This document shows, piece by piece, positions 25,598 through 36,042 of a stretch of DNA of 64,000 nt. Made by a program: the position numbers and the translations under genes. The stretch comes from Acidipropionibacterium timonense (GTDB taxonomy: Bacteria; Actinomycetota; Actinomycetes; Propionibacteriales; Propionibacteriaceae): positions 1,852,948 to 1,916,947 of the forward strand of contig NZ_LR027558.1 in NCBI RefSeq assembly GCF_900605005.1, in the 5' to 3' direction. Every line of letters starts with the position of its first letter. Position 1 is the stretch's first letter. The notes beneath the pieces were generated by a model. It did not search any database. It saw nothing but the letters and a program-made list of their open reading frames with translations, and had not been told where the DNA came from.

Positions 25598-27001
25598 TCA
25601 GTCCCCGTCGCGGGAGATGAGCGCCTCGAGGCGTCGCGCCGCCTCCGACATCGACCCCGACATCGACGGGTAGACGGTGAAGTCGTGCTGGAAGGCGTCG
25701 ACCGGGATCCGCTCGGCCACCGCGATGGACACCGGGTGGATGAGCTCGGAGGCCCGGGGAGCCACGACGACCCCACCGATGATGTTGCCGGTGGCGGGTC
25801 GGCAGAAGAGCTTGACGAAACCGTCGCGCACTCCCTGCATCTTGGCCCGCGGATTGGTCGCCAGCGGCATCGTCACGACCCGAGCCGGCACCTTGCCGGC
25901 GTCGACGGCCCGCTGGGTGACGCCGACCGTGGCGATCTCGGGGGCGGTGAAGACGTTGGAGGCGACCAATCGCAGGTCGAGCGGCTGGACGGCCTGACCC
26001 AGGGCGTGCCACACGGCGATCCGGCCCTGCATGGCGGCCACCGAGGCCAGGGCGAACACCCCGGTGCAGTCACCGGCGGCGTACACCCCCGGAGCGCTCG
26101 TGCGCGACACCCGGTCGACGAGGACGTGGCCGCGATCACCCAGGGCCACCCCGGCGTTCTCCAGTCCCAGGCCGGTGGTGTTCGGCGTCGAGCCGACCGC
26201 CATGAGGCAGTGCGACCCGGTGACGGTGCGTCCGTCCTCGAGGCCGACGACGACCTCGTCACCGTGCCGGGTGGCCGAGACCGCCCTGGACCGCGAGAGG
26301 ATCGTCATGCCCCTCGACTCGAAGACGGCCTGGAGGACGGCTCCGGCGTCGGCGTCCTCCCCCGGGAGCACCTGGTCGCGGGAGGAGACGAGGGTGACCC
26401 GGCAGCCGAGGGCGTCGTAGGCGGAGGCGAACTCGGCCCCGGTGACGCCCGAACCGACGACGACGAGGTGCTCGGGCAGCTCGGTGAGTCCGTAGAGCTG
26501 CTTCCAGTTGAGGATCCGCTCCCCGTCGCAGCGGGCCGCCGGCAGCTCGCGCGGCGTGGTGCCGGTGGCCACGAGGACGAGGTCGGCGGCGAACACCCCC
26601 GACTCGGCCCCGGTGACCCGCACGGTGCGGGCGTCGACGAGCTCCCCGCGGCCCTGGACGAGCCGGACCCCCAGGGCCTGCAGCCGCTCGGTGATGTCCC
26701 GCGACTGGGCCCGGGCGAGGTCGAGGACCCGCCGGTTGACGACCTCGAGATCGACCTCGAAGGCCTCGGCGGGGTCGGCCCCGGCACCACGCGCGCGGAT
26801 ACCCAGCTCGCAGGCACTGCGCATGGTCGACATGACCTCGGCGGTCGCGATGAGGGTCTTCGACGGCACGCAGTCGGTGAGGACCGCCGAACCGCCCGGC
26901 CCGACCTCCTCGACGAGGGTCACGTCCACCCCGTAGGTCGCCGCGACGAGGGCGGCCTCGTAGCCGCCGGGTCCACCACCGATGATCACCATTGACGTCA
27001 C
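25598..27001 (-). CDS. lpdA: NAD(P)H-quinone/dihydrolipoamide-type flavoprotein (LpdA-like)
   Basis: 467 residues with the FAD motif GGGPGGYEAA, NAD motif VVVGSGVTGAEFA and ATGTTPRELP. The redox centre reads VLTDCVPSKT, with only one of the two Cys of a CxxxxC disulfide. This matches mycobacterial LpdA, a quinone reductase rather than a lipoamide dehydrogenase. The C-terminal dimer domain ends GSMSEAARRLEALI, without the usual HxHPTxSE. The GTG start at 27001 is supported by CACAAT (27008-27013) ending 6 nt upstream; ATG at 26992 is the alternative. Confidence 0.85.
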   Translation of the reverse strand: MTSMVIIGGGPGGYEAALVAATYGVDVTLVEEVGPGGSAVLTDCVPSKTLIATAEVMSTMRSACELGIRARGAGADPAEAFEVDLEVVNRRVLDLARAQSRDITERLQALGVRLVQGRGELVDARTVRVTGAESGVFAADLVLVATGTTPRELPAARCDGERILNWKQLYGLTELPEHLVVVGSGVTGAEFASAYDALGCRVTLVSSRDQVLPGEDADAGAVLQAVFESRGMTILSRSRAVSATRHGDEVVVGLEDGRTVTGSHCLMAVGSTPNTTGLGLENAGVALGDRGHVLVDRVSRTSAPGVYAAGDCTGVFALASVAAMQGRIAVWHALGQAVQPLDLRLVASNVFTAPEIATVGVTQRAVDAGKVPARVVTMPLATNPRAKMQGVRDGFVKLFCRPATGNIIGGVVVAPRASELIHPVSIAVAERIPVDAFQHDFTVYPSMSGSMSEAARRLEALISRDGD

Positions 27002-27091
27002 GGGGGCATTGTGTCAGATCGACCGCCCTGCCCACAGCTTCTCGGGGGCGGGCAACTGCTCCCCGAAACCTGGCCACGTTCGCCGTACCTC

Positions 27092-27097
27092 TACAGT
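27092..27097 (+). promoter_or_regulatory. -10 element for purine nucleoside phosphorylase gene
   Basis: TACAGT ends 7 nt before the ATG at 27105. No Shine-Dalgarno is visible. Confidence 0.5.
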
Positions 27098-27104
27098 GGC
27101 ACCC

Positions 27105-27917
27105 ATGACCGATGAGCTGCTCACCGACCCCGTCCAGGCCGCCAGGACGGCCGCCGCCACCATCACCGACCGCACCGGTGTCGACCACGCCGACGTCGCC
27201 CTCGTCCTCGGCTCGGGCTGGTCGAGTGGCGCCACCCGACTCGGCGAGGTGCTGTCGACCGTTCCGCTCGAGCAGATCCCCGGGTTCAGCGCCCCCGTCG
27301 TCGCCGGTCACGGTGGCGACCTCCTCGTCATCCGGTTGGCCTCCGGGAGGACCGCCCTGGTCCTCACCGGACGGACGCACCTGTACGAGGGCCGCGGTGT
27401 CGCCCCGGTGGTCCACGGCGTGCGCACCGTCGCCGCCCTGGGGGTCACGACGCTCGTCCTCACCAACGGCTGCGGCGGCCTGGACCGACGCTGGGGCCCG
27501 GGCACCGTCGTCGCCATCCGCGACCACATCAACCTCACCGGCACGACGCCCCTGGTCGGGCCGACCTTCATCGACATGTCGACGACGTGGACGCCCGCTC
27601 TCCTCGACCTCGTCCACCGGATCGACCCCGAGATCCCCACCGGGGTGTACGCCCAGTTCCACGGGCCCGCCTACGAGACCCCCGCCGAGGTGCGGATGGC
27701 CGGCGTCATGGGTGCCGATCTCGTCGGGATGTCGACCGCCCTGGAGGCCATCGCTGCCCGCGAGGCCGGTCTCGACCTGCTCGGCCTGTCCCTGGTGACC
27801 AACCATGCGGCCGGCGTGAGCCCCGACCCCCTCGACCATGCCGAGGTCATCGCCGCCGGGAAGGCGGCCGCGCCGCGACTGGCCGATCTGCTCTCCCGCA
27901 TCGTCGCGGCCCTGTGA
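27105..27917 (+). CDS. Purine-nucleoside phosphorylase
   Basis: 270 residues, class II (trimeric) type. LVLGSGWSS binds phosphate, GRTHLYEGRG, LTNGCGGL and FHGPAYETPAEVRM follow, and MSTALEAIAAREAGLDLLGLSLVTNHAAG forms the base site. It splits purine nucleosides to base and ribose-1-phosphate for salvage. The phosphohexomutase 35 nt downstream could act on the sugar phosphate, a common pairing. The ATG is next to a leaderless-type -10. Confidence 0.9.
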   Translation: MTDELLTDPVQAARTAAATITDRTGVDHADVALVLGSGWSSGATRLGEVLSTVPLEQIPGFSAPVVAGHGGDLLVIRLASGRTALVLTGRTHLYEGRGVAPVVHGVRTVAALGVTTLVLTNGCGGLDRRWGPGTVVAIRDHINLTGTTPLVGPTFIDMSTTWTPALLDLVHRIDPEIPTGVYAQFHGPAYETPAEVRMAGVMGADLVGMSTALEAIAAREAGLDLLGLSLVTNHAAGVSPDPLDHAEVIAAGKAAAPRLADLLSRIVAAL

Positions 27918-27952
27918 GCCGACCCACACCCCACCCCGAAAGGACCACCCAC

Positions 27953-29653
27953 ATGCCCCCGAGCCCCACCCCGTCCCCGAACCCTGCGCGGGCACTGAAC
28001 CCTGCCAGGATCACCGAGGTCGAACGCTGGCTCGCCCAGGATCCGGACGAGGCCACCCGGGCCGAGCTGTCGACCCTCCTCGAGCGGGCCCGGGCCGGAG
28101 AGGAGGAGGCGGTGGACGCCATCGAGGCCGCCTTCGCCGGCCCGCTCACCTTCGGCACCGCCGGCCTGCGCGCCGCTCTCGGCCCCGGACCGGCGCGGAT
28201 GAACCGGGTCGTCGTCCAGCAGGCAGCCGCCGGGTTCGCCGCCTGGCTGCGCGAGCACGGCCACGAGTCCGGCTCGGTCGTCATCGGTTTCGACGCCCGC
28301 CACAACTCCGACGTCTTCGCCCGCGACACGGCCGAGATCATGGCCGGAGCCGGGTTCCACGCCCTCCTGGCCGATTCCCCCGTCCCCACCCCGGTCACCG
28401 CCTTCGGGATCGGCCACCACGGGGCCATCGCCGGGGTCATGGTCACGGCCTCGCACAACCCGCCGGCCGACAACGGCTACAAGGTGTACCTGGGCGACGG
28501 TTCGCAGATCGTGCCACCCACCGACACCGAGATCGCCGCGCACATCGCCACCGTCGCCCAGCAGCCGGTGAGCCTCATCCCCCGGGGCGACGACATCGAA
28601 CTCATCGGCGACGAGCTCATCGACGCCTACGTCGCCCGGGCGGCCGAGCTCGCCGGGCAGGTGCCTCACGACGTCACCTGGGTGTACACCGCCATGCACG
28701 GGGTGGGGACGCGGGTCGTCCGGCGTCTCGTCGAGCGGGCCGGACTGCCCGATTTCGTCGGCGTCGCCGAGCAGCTCGACCCCGACCCCGACTTCCCCAC
28801 CGTCTCCTTCCCCAACCCGGAGGAGCCCGGGGCCCTCGACCTGGCCCTCGACCTGGCCCGCCGGAAGGACGCCGATGTCATCATCGCCTCCGACCCCGAC
28901 GCCGACCGCTGCGCAATGGCCGCCGTCATCGACGGCCAGTGGCGCATGCTCACCGGCGACGAGCTCGGCACCCTCCTGGGTGACGACGCCCTGCGTCGCG
29001 GGGTGCACGGCGTCTACGCCAACTCCATCGTCTCCTCGACGGCCCTGGCGACCCTGGCGAGGGCCGCGGGGCAGGAACACCGGACGACGCTCACCGGGTT
29101 CAAGTGGATCGGCCGGGTCCCCGGGCTCGTCTTCGGCTACGAGGAGGCCATCGGCTACTGCTGCGACCCCTCGCACGTCCCCGACAAGGACGGCATCACC
29201 GCCCTGGCGACGATCCTCCAGCTCGTCGGCAGGCTGCGGTCCGAGGGCCGGACGGTCGCCGACCGGCTCGACGACATCTGGCGCACCCACGGACTGCACC
29301 GCACCTCGCAACTGGCGGTGCGGGTCACCGACATGTCGATCATCTCGGGCGCCATGGACCGACTGCGCGCCGAGCCACCGGCGCAGCTGCTGGGCCAGCC
29401 GGTGACGGTGCGCGACCTGCTGGCCGCCGACAACGGCTCCGGGCTGCCCCCGCAGAACGCCATCGAGCTCAGCGGCGAACACGTGCACGTCGTCGCCCGC
29501 CCCTCGGGCACCGAGCCGAAGCTCAAGGTGTACCTCGAGGTGCGTGCCAGCGCCGAGGAATCATCCGAGGACCTGGCTGGCACGAAGACACGCCTGGACG
29601 ACGAGATGGTGACCCTGCGCCAGGAGCTGGCGACCGCTCTGGGACTCGGCTGA
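27953..29653 (+). CDS. Phospho-sugar mutase (phosphoglucomutase/phosphomannomutase)
   Basis: 566 residues. GTAGLRAALGPGPARMN opens the family's first domain, VTASHNPPADNGYK carries the phosphoserine (about 166), DPDADR (about 313) binds metal, and RPSGTEPKLKVYLEV is the phosphate loop. The long form resembles PGM2-like phosphoribo/phosphoglucomutases, which fits its place behind a purine nucleoside phosphorylase (ribose-1-P to ribose-5-P). GAAAGGA precedes the ATG. Confidence 0.88.
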   Translation: MPPSPTPSPNPARALNPARITEVERWLAQDPDEATRAELSTLLERARAGEEEAVDAIEAAFAGPLTFGTAGLRAALGPGPARMNRVVVQQAAAGFAAWLREHGHESGSVVIGFDARHNSDVFARDTAEIMAGAGFHALLADSPVPTPVTAFGIGHHGAIAGVMVTASHNPPADNGYKVYLGDGSQIVPPTDTEIAAHIATVAQQPVSLIPRGDDIELIGDELIDAYVARAAELAGQVPHDVTWVYTAMHGVGTRVVRRLVERAGLPDFVGVAEQLDPDPDFPTVSFPNPEEPGALDLALDLARRKDADVIIASDPDADRCAMAAVIDGQWRMLTGDELGTLLGDDALRRGVHGVYANSIVSSTALATLARAAGQEHRTTLTGFKWIGRVPGLVFGYEEAIGYCCDPSHVPDKDGITALATILQLVGRLRSEGRTVADRLDDIWRTHGLHRTSQLAVRVTDMSIISGAMDRLRAEPPAQLLGQPVTVRDLLAADNGSGLPPQNAIELSGEHVHVVARPSGTEPKLKVYLEVRASAEESSEDLAGTKTRLDDEMVTLRQELATALGLG

Positions 29654-29725
29654 TCCCGGATTCGACCCGGAGGCGCCACCGAGCCGGGCAGGAGGTCGTG
29701 GACCCCTGCCCGGTAGCCTTTCTCC

Positions 29726-31618
29726 ATGAGATCGTCCTTCCCCCTTCCCCGGCCCAGGCGTCGGTCCCGGCAGGCCGGCGGCACGCGTGACCATCGTCGC
29801 CGGCTCGCCGGACTGCTGGCCCTGCTGGTCACGCTCATCTGTCTCGTCCCGGCGACTGCCGCCCGGGCCGACGACAAGACCCCCAGCGAATGGCGGATCA
29901 AGGAGTACGTCGTCAAGGCCGACGTCGACCGGGACGGGGACGCGAACGTCACCGTGGACATGGCCTTCGACTTCGCCAACCACTCCAGGCACGGCCCGTA
30001 CCTCACCTTCACCGAGCGTCAGGGACTCACCGACGATCCCGACCACTGGCGCCGGCTGTCGTTCACCGGCTTCCGGGCGACGAGCTCGACCGGCGCCGAC
30101 GCCACCGTCAAGACCGAGCGCAACGAGGGCGCGGTCCTCGTGCGGCTGGGACGCAACGGACGGACCTTCACCGGGGTCCAGCGGTACACCCTCACCTTCA
30201 CCGTCCACGGACTCATCTCGCTCAACAACGAGAAGAGCCACCTCGACGAGGTGAACTGGAGGGTCTTCGACAACTTCGACGTCCCCATGGACGCCGTCAA
30301 GGTCACCCTCACCGGGCCTGCCGACGCCACCCGCACCGCCTGCTACACCAGCGGCCGGACCTGCTCGGCGTCCGCCGACGGCCGGACCATCACCTACTCG
30401 GTGGGTTCGGTCGCCCGGCACAAGCCCGTCCAGATCGTCGCCGGGTACCCCGCAGGAACGTTCACCTCGAAGGCGGCCCCGACCCTCACCAAGCGGTACC
30501 ACCTGGGCAACACCTTCGGTCTGTCGGCGGCCACCGGAGCCGGCACCGTGGGAACGGGGCTGCTCGCCGTCCTCGCCGTGTTGTGGAGCCTTCGTCGCAT
30601 GGGCCGGGACGAGGAGTTCGCCGGGGTCGCACCGGGCGTCGTCCCGCCGGAGGGCCAACGCACCACCCGACGCCGCGTCCGGGAACCCGAGGTGGCCGTC
30701 TCCTTCCGCCCGCCTCAGGGCATGTCCCCGGCGGAGGCCGGTGTCATCGTCGACGGCTCGGCCGACAACGGCGACGTCACCGCGGGAATCCTCGATCTGG
30801 CCGTGCGCGGCCACCTCGTCATCACGCCGGTCGGCCAGGACCGCAAGGGCCGCACCGAGGACTGGGAGTTCACCCGGCGTCCCGAGTGCACCGAACCGCT
30901 CCGGCCGTGGGAGTCCGAACTGCTCGACGCGTTCTTCGAGTCCGGCTCGAGCCAGTCGACCGCCCATCTGCGCAAGACCAAGGACCTCGACATCCTCGGC
31001 CCGACGCGCACGCGCCTCGACGCCCTCACCCACGAACGGGGCTGGTACAAGCGGCAGCCGTCGATGCTGCGCGCCCTCTCGGTGTTTCGTGCGGTGGGGG
31101 TCCTGGCCCTGGCCGCGATCGTCACCGTCGCCTGCGCCCTCGCGGGCTGGGGACTGGTGGCCGTCCCCATCGTCCTGGGGGCCCTCGTGTACGCCGCCCT
31201 CGCCGTTCTTCGCTCCCCCGGCCGCACCGCCCTGGGCACGGCCGCCAACGACCAGGTGAGGTCGTTCCGCAAGTACCTCACGACGGCCGAGGCCGACCAG
31301 ATCAGGTTCGAGGAGGGGATCGACGTCTTCAGCCGGTACCTGCCCTGGGCGGTCATCTTCGGCGTCACCGAGCGGTGGGTCAAGGTGTTCCAGGACCTCC
31401 AGGCGCGCGGCGTCTACGAGCCCGACTACAGCTGGTACGGCGGCTACTGGACCGGCTACGCCATGGGCGACCTCGGTGGATTCGCCTCGTCGATGGACAC
31501 CATGACCTCGGCCATGACCTCATCCCTCGAGTCGGCGGCGACCTCGTCGACGAGCAGCTCGGGATCCGGTTTCTCCGGGGGCGGCGGCTTCGGCGGGGGT
31601 GGCGGCGGAGGCTGGTGA
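29726..31618 (+). CDS. DUF2207 domain membrane protein
   Basis: 630 residues. A signal/anchor segment at about 27-48, an extracytoplasmic beta-rich domain, a TM near 270-290, a cytoplasmic region, further TMs near 455-490, and a C-terminal glycine tail FSGGGGFGGGGGGGW, which is the hallmark ending of DUF2207 proteins. Function unknown. TAGCCT (29714-29719) ends 6 nt before the ATG. Confidence 0.85.
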   Translation: MRSSFPLPRPRRRSRQAGGTRDHRRRLAGLLALLVTLICLVPATAARADDKTPSEWRIKEYVVKADVDRDGDANVTVDMAFDFANHSRHGPYLTFTERQGLTDDPDHWRRLSFTGFRATSSTGADATVKTERNEGAVLVRLGRNGRTFTGVQRYTLTFTVHGLISLNNEKSHLDEVNWRVFDNFDVPMDAVKVTLTGPADATRTACYTSGRTCSASADGRTITYSVGSVARHKPVQIVAGYPAGTFTSKAAPTLTKRYHLGNTFGLSAATGAGTVGTGLLAVLAVLWSLRRMGRDEEFAGVAPGVVPPEGQRTTRRRVREPEVAVSFRPPQGMSPAEAGVIVDGSADNGDVTAGILDLAVRGHLVITPVGQDRKGRTEDWEFTRRPECTEPLRPWESELLDAFFESGSSQSTAHLRKTKDLDILGPTRTRLDALTHERGWYKRQPSMLRALSVFRAVGVLALAAIVTVACALAGWGLVAVPIVLGALVYAALAVLRSPGRTALGTAANDQVRSFRKYLTTAEADQIRFEEGIDVFSRYLPWAVIFGVTERWVKVFQDLQARGVYEPDYSWYGGYWTGYAMGDLGGFASSMDTMTSAMTSSLESAATSSTSSSGSGFSGGGGFGGGGGGGW

Positions 31619-31690
31619 TCCGGCCCCCGAGCCGCGCCCCGGGGCGCGGGGCGCACTGCCGGTCCGGCCCGACCGCTAGACTCTCCCGCC

Positions 31691-32290
31691 GTGGCGCGCA
31701 CCATCATCCTTCTGGCCGGACCGTCCGGGTCGGGCAAGTCACGGCTCGTCCGCACGACCTCGCTGCCGCAACTGCGGCTCGATGACTTCTACCGGGACGG
31801 TTCGGAGCCCGGACTGCCCCGCCAGCACGGACGGATCGACTGGGACGACGTGCGCACCTGGAACCTCGGGGCGGCGGTCGAGGCCCTGCACACCCTGGCC
31901 ACCACCGGTCGGGCCGTGACACCGCGATACGACCTGTCCCGGTCCCGGGCCGACGGCACCCACGTCGTCGACCTCGGGCAGGCCAGGGCCCTCGTCGCCG
32001 AGGGGATCTTCGCCACCGACCTGCTCGCCCCCTGCCGTGACGCCGGCCTCGACGTCGTCCCGATCTGGCTCGACCGACCCCGCGAGGTGAACTTCGCACG
32101 GCGTCTGGTCCGCGACCTGCGCCAGCACCGGAAGGCTCCGTCGGTCCTCGTCCGACGGGGACTCGAGCTACGGGCCCGCGAGCCGAGCCTGCGATCGCGG
32201 GCGGTCGCCCTGGGATTCCGGCCGATGAGCATGGGGACGGCCACCCGGGTCGCGCTCGAGGCGATGGGTACCGATCAACCATTTGGATGA
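31691..32290 (+). CDS. Uridine kinase-like P-loop protein
   Basis: 199 residues. P-loop GPSGSGKSRL (about 10-19), LRLDDFYRDG with the Asp pair expected for uridine kinase, DWDDVRTW, PRYDLSRSRADG and LVAEGIFATDLLAP. It may phosphorylate a nucleoside or related alcohol; the short form is common in actinobacteria. The GTG start is 8 nt after TAGACT (31677-31682), with no Shine-Dalgarno. Confidence 0.78.
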   Translation: MARTIILLAGPSGSGKSRLVRTTSLPQLRLDDFYRDGSEPGLPRQHGRIDWDDVRTWNLGAAVEALHTLATTGRAVTPRYDLSRSRADGTHVVDLGQARALVAEGIFATDLLAPCRDAGLDVVPIWLDRPREVNFARRLVRDLRQHRKAPSVLVRRGLELRAREPSLRSRAVALGFRPMSMGTATRVALEAMGTDQPFG

Positions 32291-32341
32291 TGTGGAGGCC
32301 CACCGGCGGCCCGTAGCGTCGGGAGTGTCGAAAGGACCGTC

Positions 32342-33994
32342 GTGACACACTCGCCCTCCACCCCGACCGTCGGGGTTCCCTTTCCCGGCCGCTGGAAGGC
32401 CTTGGCCGTGCTGGCCGCCGGGCTGTCGATGATCATCCTCGACGGGACGATCGTCGGGGTCGCCCTGCCGACGATGATCGGGTCGCTGCACCTGGACCTC
32501 ACCGACGCGCAGTGGGTCAACGCCCTCTACAACGTCATCTTCGCGGCGCTGCTGCTGGGCGCCGGACGCCTCGGCGACCGCATCGGGCGTCGGACCACCT
32601 TCGCGGTCGGGGTCGTGCTCTTCGTCGCCGGGTCGCTCCTGGCTGCGCTCGCCGCCGGTGCCGGGACCCTCATCGGGGCGCGGGCCGTCCAGGGTGTCGG
32701 TGGGGCACTCGTCCTGCCGGCCACGCTGTCGAGCGTCAATTCCCTGTTCCAGGGACGTGACCGCGCCGCGGCCTTCGGCATCTGGGGGGCCGTCATGAGC
32801 GGGATGGCAGCCCTCGGCCCGCTGGCCGGTGGGCTGCTCACCCAGTACGCGTCATGGCGATGGATCTTCTGGGTCAACCTGCCGCTGGGGGCACTCGTCC
32901 TGGCAGGCATCGCGGCCTGGGTGCCCCAGACCAAGGGGCGCGCGGCCCTCAAGGGGGTCGATGTCGACGGCCTGCTCACCTCGGCGATCGGGTTCGGGCT
33001 CATCGTCTTCGGGCTCATCGAGGCCACCTCCCTGGGCTGGTGGCATCGCACCGGTGAGCTGTCGGTGGGTGCGCTGTCATGGCCGTCGAGCTGGACCCTG
33101 TCGCCGGTGCCGGTGGCGATCGGCCTGGGAGCGGTCTTCGTCGTGCTGTTCGTCCTGTGGGAGGGGCATCGGGCGAGGGTGGGGCGGGACGCCCTGCTCG
33201 ACCTCACGCTCTTCCGGGTCTCGACCTTCACCTGGGGCAATGTCACCGCCGCGACGGTGGCGATCGGTGAGTTCTCACTCATGTTCACCCTGCCGCTCTT
33301 CCTCGTCAACGCCCGTGGGCTGTCGACGGTCGTCACCGGCTTCGTCCTGGCCGGGATGGCCCTGGGCGCCTTCATGTCGGGGGCATCGGCCCGGCACCTG
33401 GCCGCGCGGATCGGCGCCGCCGGCGTGGTCGTGCTCGGCCTGGGGCTGGAGGTGCTCGGGGTCGGCGCCCTGGCCGGGGTCGTCGCGGCACGGTGGTCAC
33501 TGTGGGCCCTCATCGCGGCGCTGGTCGTGTACGGCGTCGGTCTCGGCCTGGCCAGCGCCCAGCTGACGAGCACGGTGCTCCACGACATCCCCGAGGACCT
33601 GTCGGGCGCCGGATCGGCGACCCAGTCGACCTTCCGTCAGCTCGGCTCGGCGGTGGGTTCGGCCATCGCCGGGTCCGCCCTGGCGGCGGCGATGACGACG
33701 TCCCTGCCGCGTGCCCTCGATGCCGTCGGGCACCTACCGGCGGCGGTGGCCGACCAACTCGTCTCGGGCACGAAGAGCTCGGCCGGGTCACTCATCCTTG
33801 CGCTGCGCGACGGCGGCGCCAGCTCGGGGATGGGCCGTCAGCTCGGGCCCCAGTACCGCGCGGTGCTCGATGCCCTGGAATCCGGGTTCGCCCATGCCTC
33901 GGCCTGGTCCATCGCGGCTTCGGCGGCCTTCCTCGTCCTCGGTCTCGTCGGGTCGCTCATGGTCCTGCGGGCGGACCGCCGGGCGCGAGCCTGA
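32342..33994 (+). CDS. MFS transporter, DHA2 (14-TM) drug efflux type
   Basis: 550 residues, about 14 membrane segments. ILDGTIVGVALPTM in TM1 and GRLGDRIGRR between TM2 and TM3 are the family motifs, and GIWGAVMSGMAALGPLAGGLL is motif C of antiporters. GAAAGGACC precedes the GTG start and TAGCGT lies further upstream. Substrate unknown. Confidence 0.88.
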   Translation: MTHSPSTPTVGVPFPGRWKALAVLAAGLSMIILDGTIVGVALPTMIGSLHLDLTDAQWVNALYNVIFAALLLGAGRLGDRIGRRTTFAVGVVLFVAGSLLAALAAGAGTLIGARAVQGVGGALVLPATLSSVNSLFQGRDRAAAFGIWGAVMSGMAALGPLAGGLLTQYASWRWIFWVNLPLGALVLAGIAAWVPQTKGRAALKGVDVDGLLTSAIGFGLIVFGLIEATSLGWWHRTGELSVGALSWPSSWTLSPVPVAIGLGAVFVVLFVLWEGHRARVGRDALLDLTLFRVSTFTWGNVTAATVAIGEFSLMFTLPLFLVNARGLSTVVTGFVLAGMALGAFMSGASARHLAARIGAAGVVVLGLGLEVLGVGALAGVVAARWSLWALIAALVVYGVGLGLASAQLTSTVLHDIPEDLSGAGSATQSTFRQLGSAVGSAIAGSALAAAMTTSLPRALDAVGHLPAAVADQLVSGTKSSAGSLILALRDGGASSGMGRQLGPQYRAVLDALESGFAHASAWSIAASAAFLVLGLVGSLMVLRADRRARA

Positions 33995-34014
33995 GACCCG
34001 GCACCCGAGCCGTC

Positions 34015-34092
34015 GTGCTGCAATGTGGCACTTCTCGGCTGGGCGGCGCCCGTCACGGACGCCCGACGCCCTCCCGCGCCACATTGCAGTCA
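34015..34092. repeat. 44-bp-loop inverted repeat, copy 4
   Basis: Left CAATGTGGCAC at 34021-34031, 44-bp loop, right GCGCCACATTG+CAGTCA at 34076-34092. It lies in the convergent gap between the MFS gene and metG. The loop can itself pair GGCG-CCG with CGG-CGCC. Confidence 0.9.
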
Positions 34093-34184
34093 CCGGGGGC
34101 GTGCCGACAGCCGACCGTGCAGGGGTGCAGACGGCCGGCAGCGGGCGAGTGCGTGCGAGCCGGACCCGAATCGACCGGTTCGGC

Positions 34185-35966
34185 TCAGTCCTGACTGATG
34201 GGCGCCCAGGCCGGACCGGTCTGGGCCAGTTCGGGGTCGAGCTTGCGGAAGATCGGTGAGGGCTTGGCCAGCGGGCGTCCCACCTCCACCTCGACGCGAC
34301 CCCACCTGGCCTGCTCGGAGGCGTAGTCACCCTGGAGCACCGGGTACCCCTCGTCCACCTCGACCAGCTGCGGCTGGGCCGCCCAGACACCGTCGCCACC
34401 GAGCGCCTCCCACACCTTCTGGGCGGCATGCGGCATGAACGGGGTGAGCATGGTGTTGCAGTCGCTGACGACCTGCAGGGCCACGTGCAGCACCGTGTCG
34501 CGGCGGTCCGGGTCGTCCTTGAGCTTCCACGGTTCCTGGGCGCTGATGTAGGCGTTCGCCAGGCCGACGATCCTCATGACCTCGGTGATGGCGGCCTTGA
34601 ACCGAGCGTGCTCGAGCGACCCACCGACCTCGTCGAAGGCGGCTGCCGAGGCCTCGAGCAGGTCGCGGTCGGCGTCGGTGAGATCGTGCGCCTGTGGGAT
34701 GGCGCCGACGTTCTTGTGAGCCATCGAGATCGACCGGTTGACGAGGTTGCCCCATTCATTGGCGAGCTCGAAGTTCACCCGGCGCACGAACTCGTCCCAG
34801 GTGAAGTCGGTGTCCTGGTTCTCGGGCCCGGCGACGGCGATGAAGTAGCGCAGGGCGTCGGGCCCGAAGTCGCGCAGGAAGTCGCCGACGAAGATTGTCG
34901 CCCCGCGCGAGTTCGACACCTTCGAGCCGCTCATGGTGAGGAACTCGCTGGAGACGATCTCGGTGGGAAGGTCGAGCACACCGATCTCCTCGGACGGCTC
35001 GCCGCCCTTGTCGCCCTGACCATTGACCCCCAGGAGGATCCCGGGCCAGATGACCGAGTGGAAGACGATGTTGTCCTTGCCCATGAAGTAGTACGACAGC
35101 GCCTCGGGATCCTGCCAGAAGTCCTTCCATGCCTCCGGATCGCCGCTGCGTCGGGCCCACTCGATCGACGCCGAGAGGTACCCGATGACGGCGTCGAACC
35201 ACACGTAGATCGACTTCATGGGATTGTCCTGCCAGCCTTCGACCGGCACCCGGATGCCCCAGTCGAGGTCGCGGGTGATGGCTCTCGGCCGCAGTTCCTC
35301 GAGGAGGTTGTGGGAGAACTTGAGGACATTGGGACGCCAGTCGGTGCGGGTGTCGATCCACGTCGTCAGCGACTGGGCCAGGGCGGGCAGGTCGAGGAAG
35401 AAGTGCTCGGTGGTGCGGAACTGCGGAGTTGCGCCGGTCGTCTTCGACCTCGGATCGATGAGGTCGGCCGGGTCGAGCTGGCGGCCGCAGTTGTCGCACT
35501 GGTCGCCGCGGGCGTCGTCATAGCCGCACACCGGGCAGGTGCCCTCGATGTAGCGGTCCGGCAGGGTGCGACCGGTGGACGGCTCGAAGGCGCCCATCTC
35601 GGACTGCTTGACGAGGTACCCGTTCCTGTACAGGGTGCGGAAGATCTCCTGGGTGACCTCGGCGTGGTTCTCGGTCATCGTTGAGGTGTAGAGGTCGTAC
35701 GACAGCCCGAGGCCCTGGAGGTCGGAGGCGATGATCCGGTGGTACTTCTCGGCGCACTGCTGGGCCGTCAGCCCCTCCTGATCGGCCTTGACCGAGATGG
35801 CGGTGCCGTGGCAGTCCGAGCCGGAGACCATGAGGACCCGGTGCCCCGACATGCGCATGAAGCGGGCGAAGACGTCGGAGGGGACACCGAATCCGGAGAC
35901 ATGGCCGATGTGTCGGGGCCCATTGGCATAGGGCCACGCGACGGCGGCGAGAACGTTGGCACACAT
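34185..35966 (-). CDS. metG: Methionyl-tRNA synthetase
   Basis: 593 residues. The HIGH motif reads PRHIGH, a four-Cys zinc knuckle CPVC...CDNC follows near 140-165, and the KMSKS loop appears as SKVSNSRG. Related actinobacterial enzymes also depart from KMSKS in this loop, so I do not read it as inactivation. No C-terminal tRNA-binding (EMAP) domain is present. The ATG at 35966 has TAGACT (35974-35979) ending 7 nt upstream; an earlier in-frame GTG would overlap that promoter. Confidence 0.93.
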   Translation of the reverse strand: MCANVLAAVAWPYANGPRHIGHVSGFGVPSDVFARFMRMSGHRVLMVSGSDCHGTAISVKADQEGLTAQQCAEKYHRIIASDLQGLGLSYDLYTSTMTENHAEVTQEIFRTLYRNGYLVKQSEMGAFEPSTGRTLPDRYIEGTCPVCGYDDARGDQCDNCGRQLDPADLIDPRSKTTGATPQFRTTEHFFLDLPALAQSLTTWIDTRTDWRPNVLKFSHNLLEELRPRAITRDLDWGIRVPVEGWQDNPMKSIYVWFDAVIGYLSASIEWARRSGDPEAWKDFWQDPEALSYYFMGKDNIVFHSVIWPGILLGVNGQGDKGGEPSEEIGVLDLPTEIVSSEFLTMSGSKVSNSRGATIFVGDFLRDFGPDALRYFIAVAGPENQDTDFTWDEFVRRVNFELANEWGNLVNRSISMAHKNVGAIPQAHDLTDADRDLLEASAAAFDEVGGSLEHARFKAAITEVMRIVGLANAYISAQEPWKLKDDPDRRDTVLHVALQVVSDCNTMLTPFMPHAAQKVWEALGGDGVWAAQPQLVEVDEGYPVLQGDYASEQARWGRVEVEVGRPLAKPSPIFRKLDPELAQTGPAWAPISQD

Positions 35967-36042
35967 GGGTCCGAGTCTATCGACCACAGCGGCGGCCTCA
36001 TGACAGGGTCAGCCCGCTGCGACCTCCCGATCCGCCCTGCGC

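Noticed and set aside
34185..35966. metG as a pseudogene because KMSKS reads KVSNS
   Set aside because: The reading frame, PRHIGH motif and zinc knuckle are intact, and related actinobacterial enzymes also vary in this loop.
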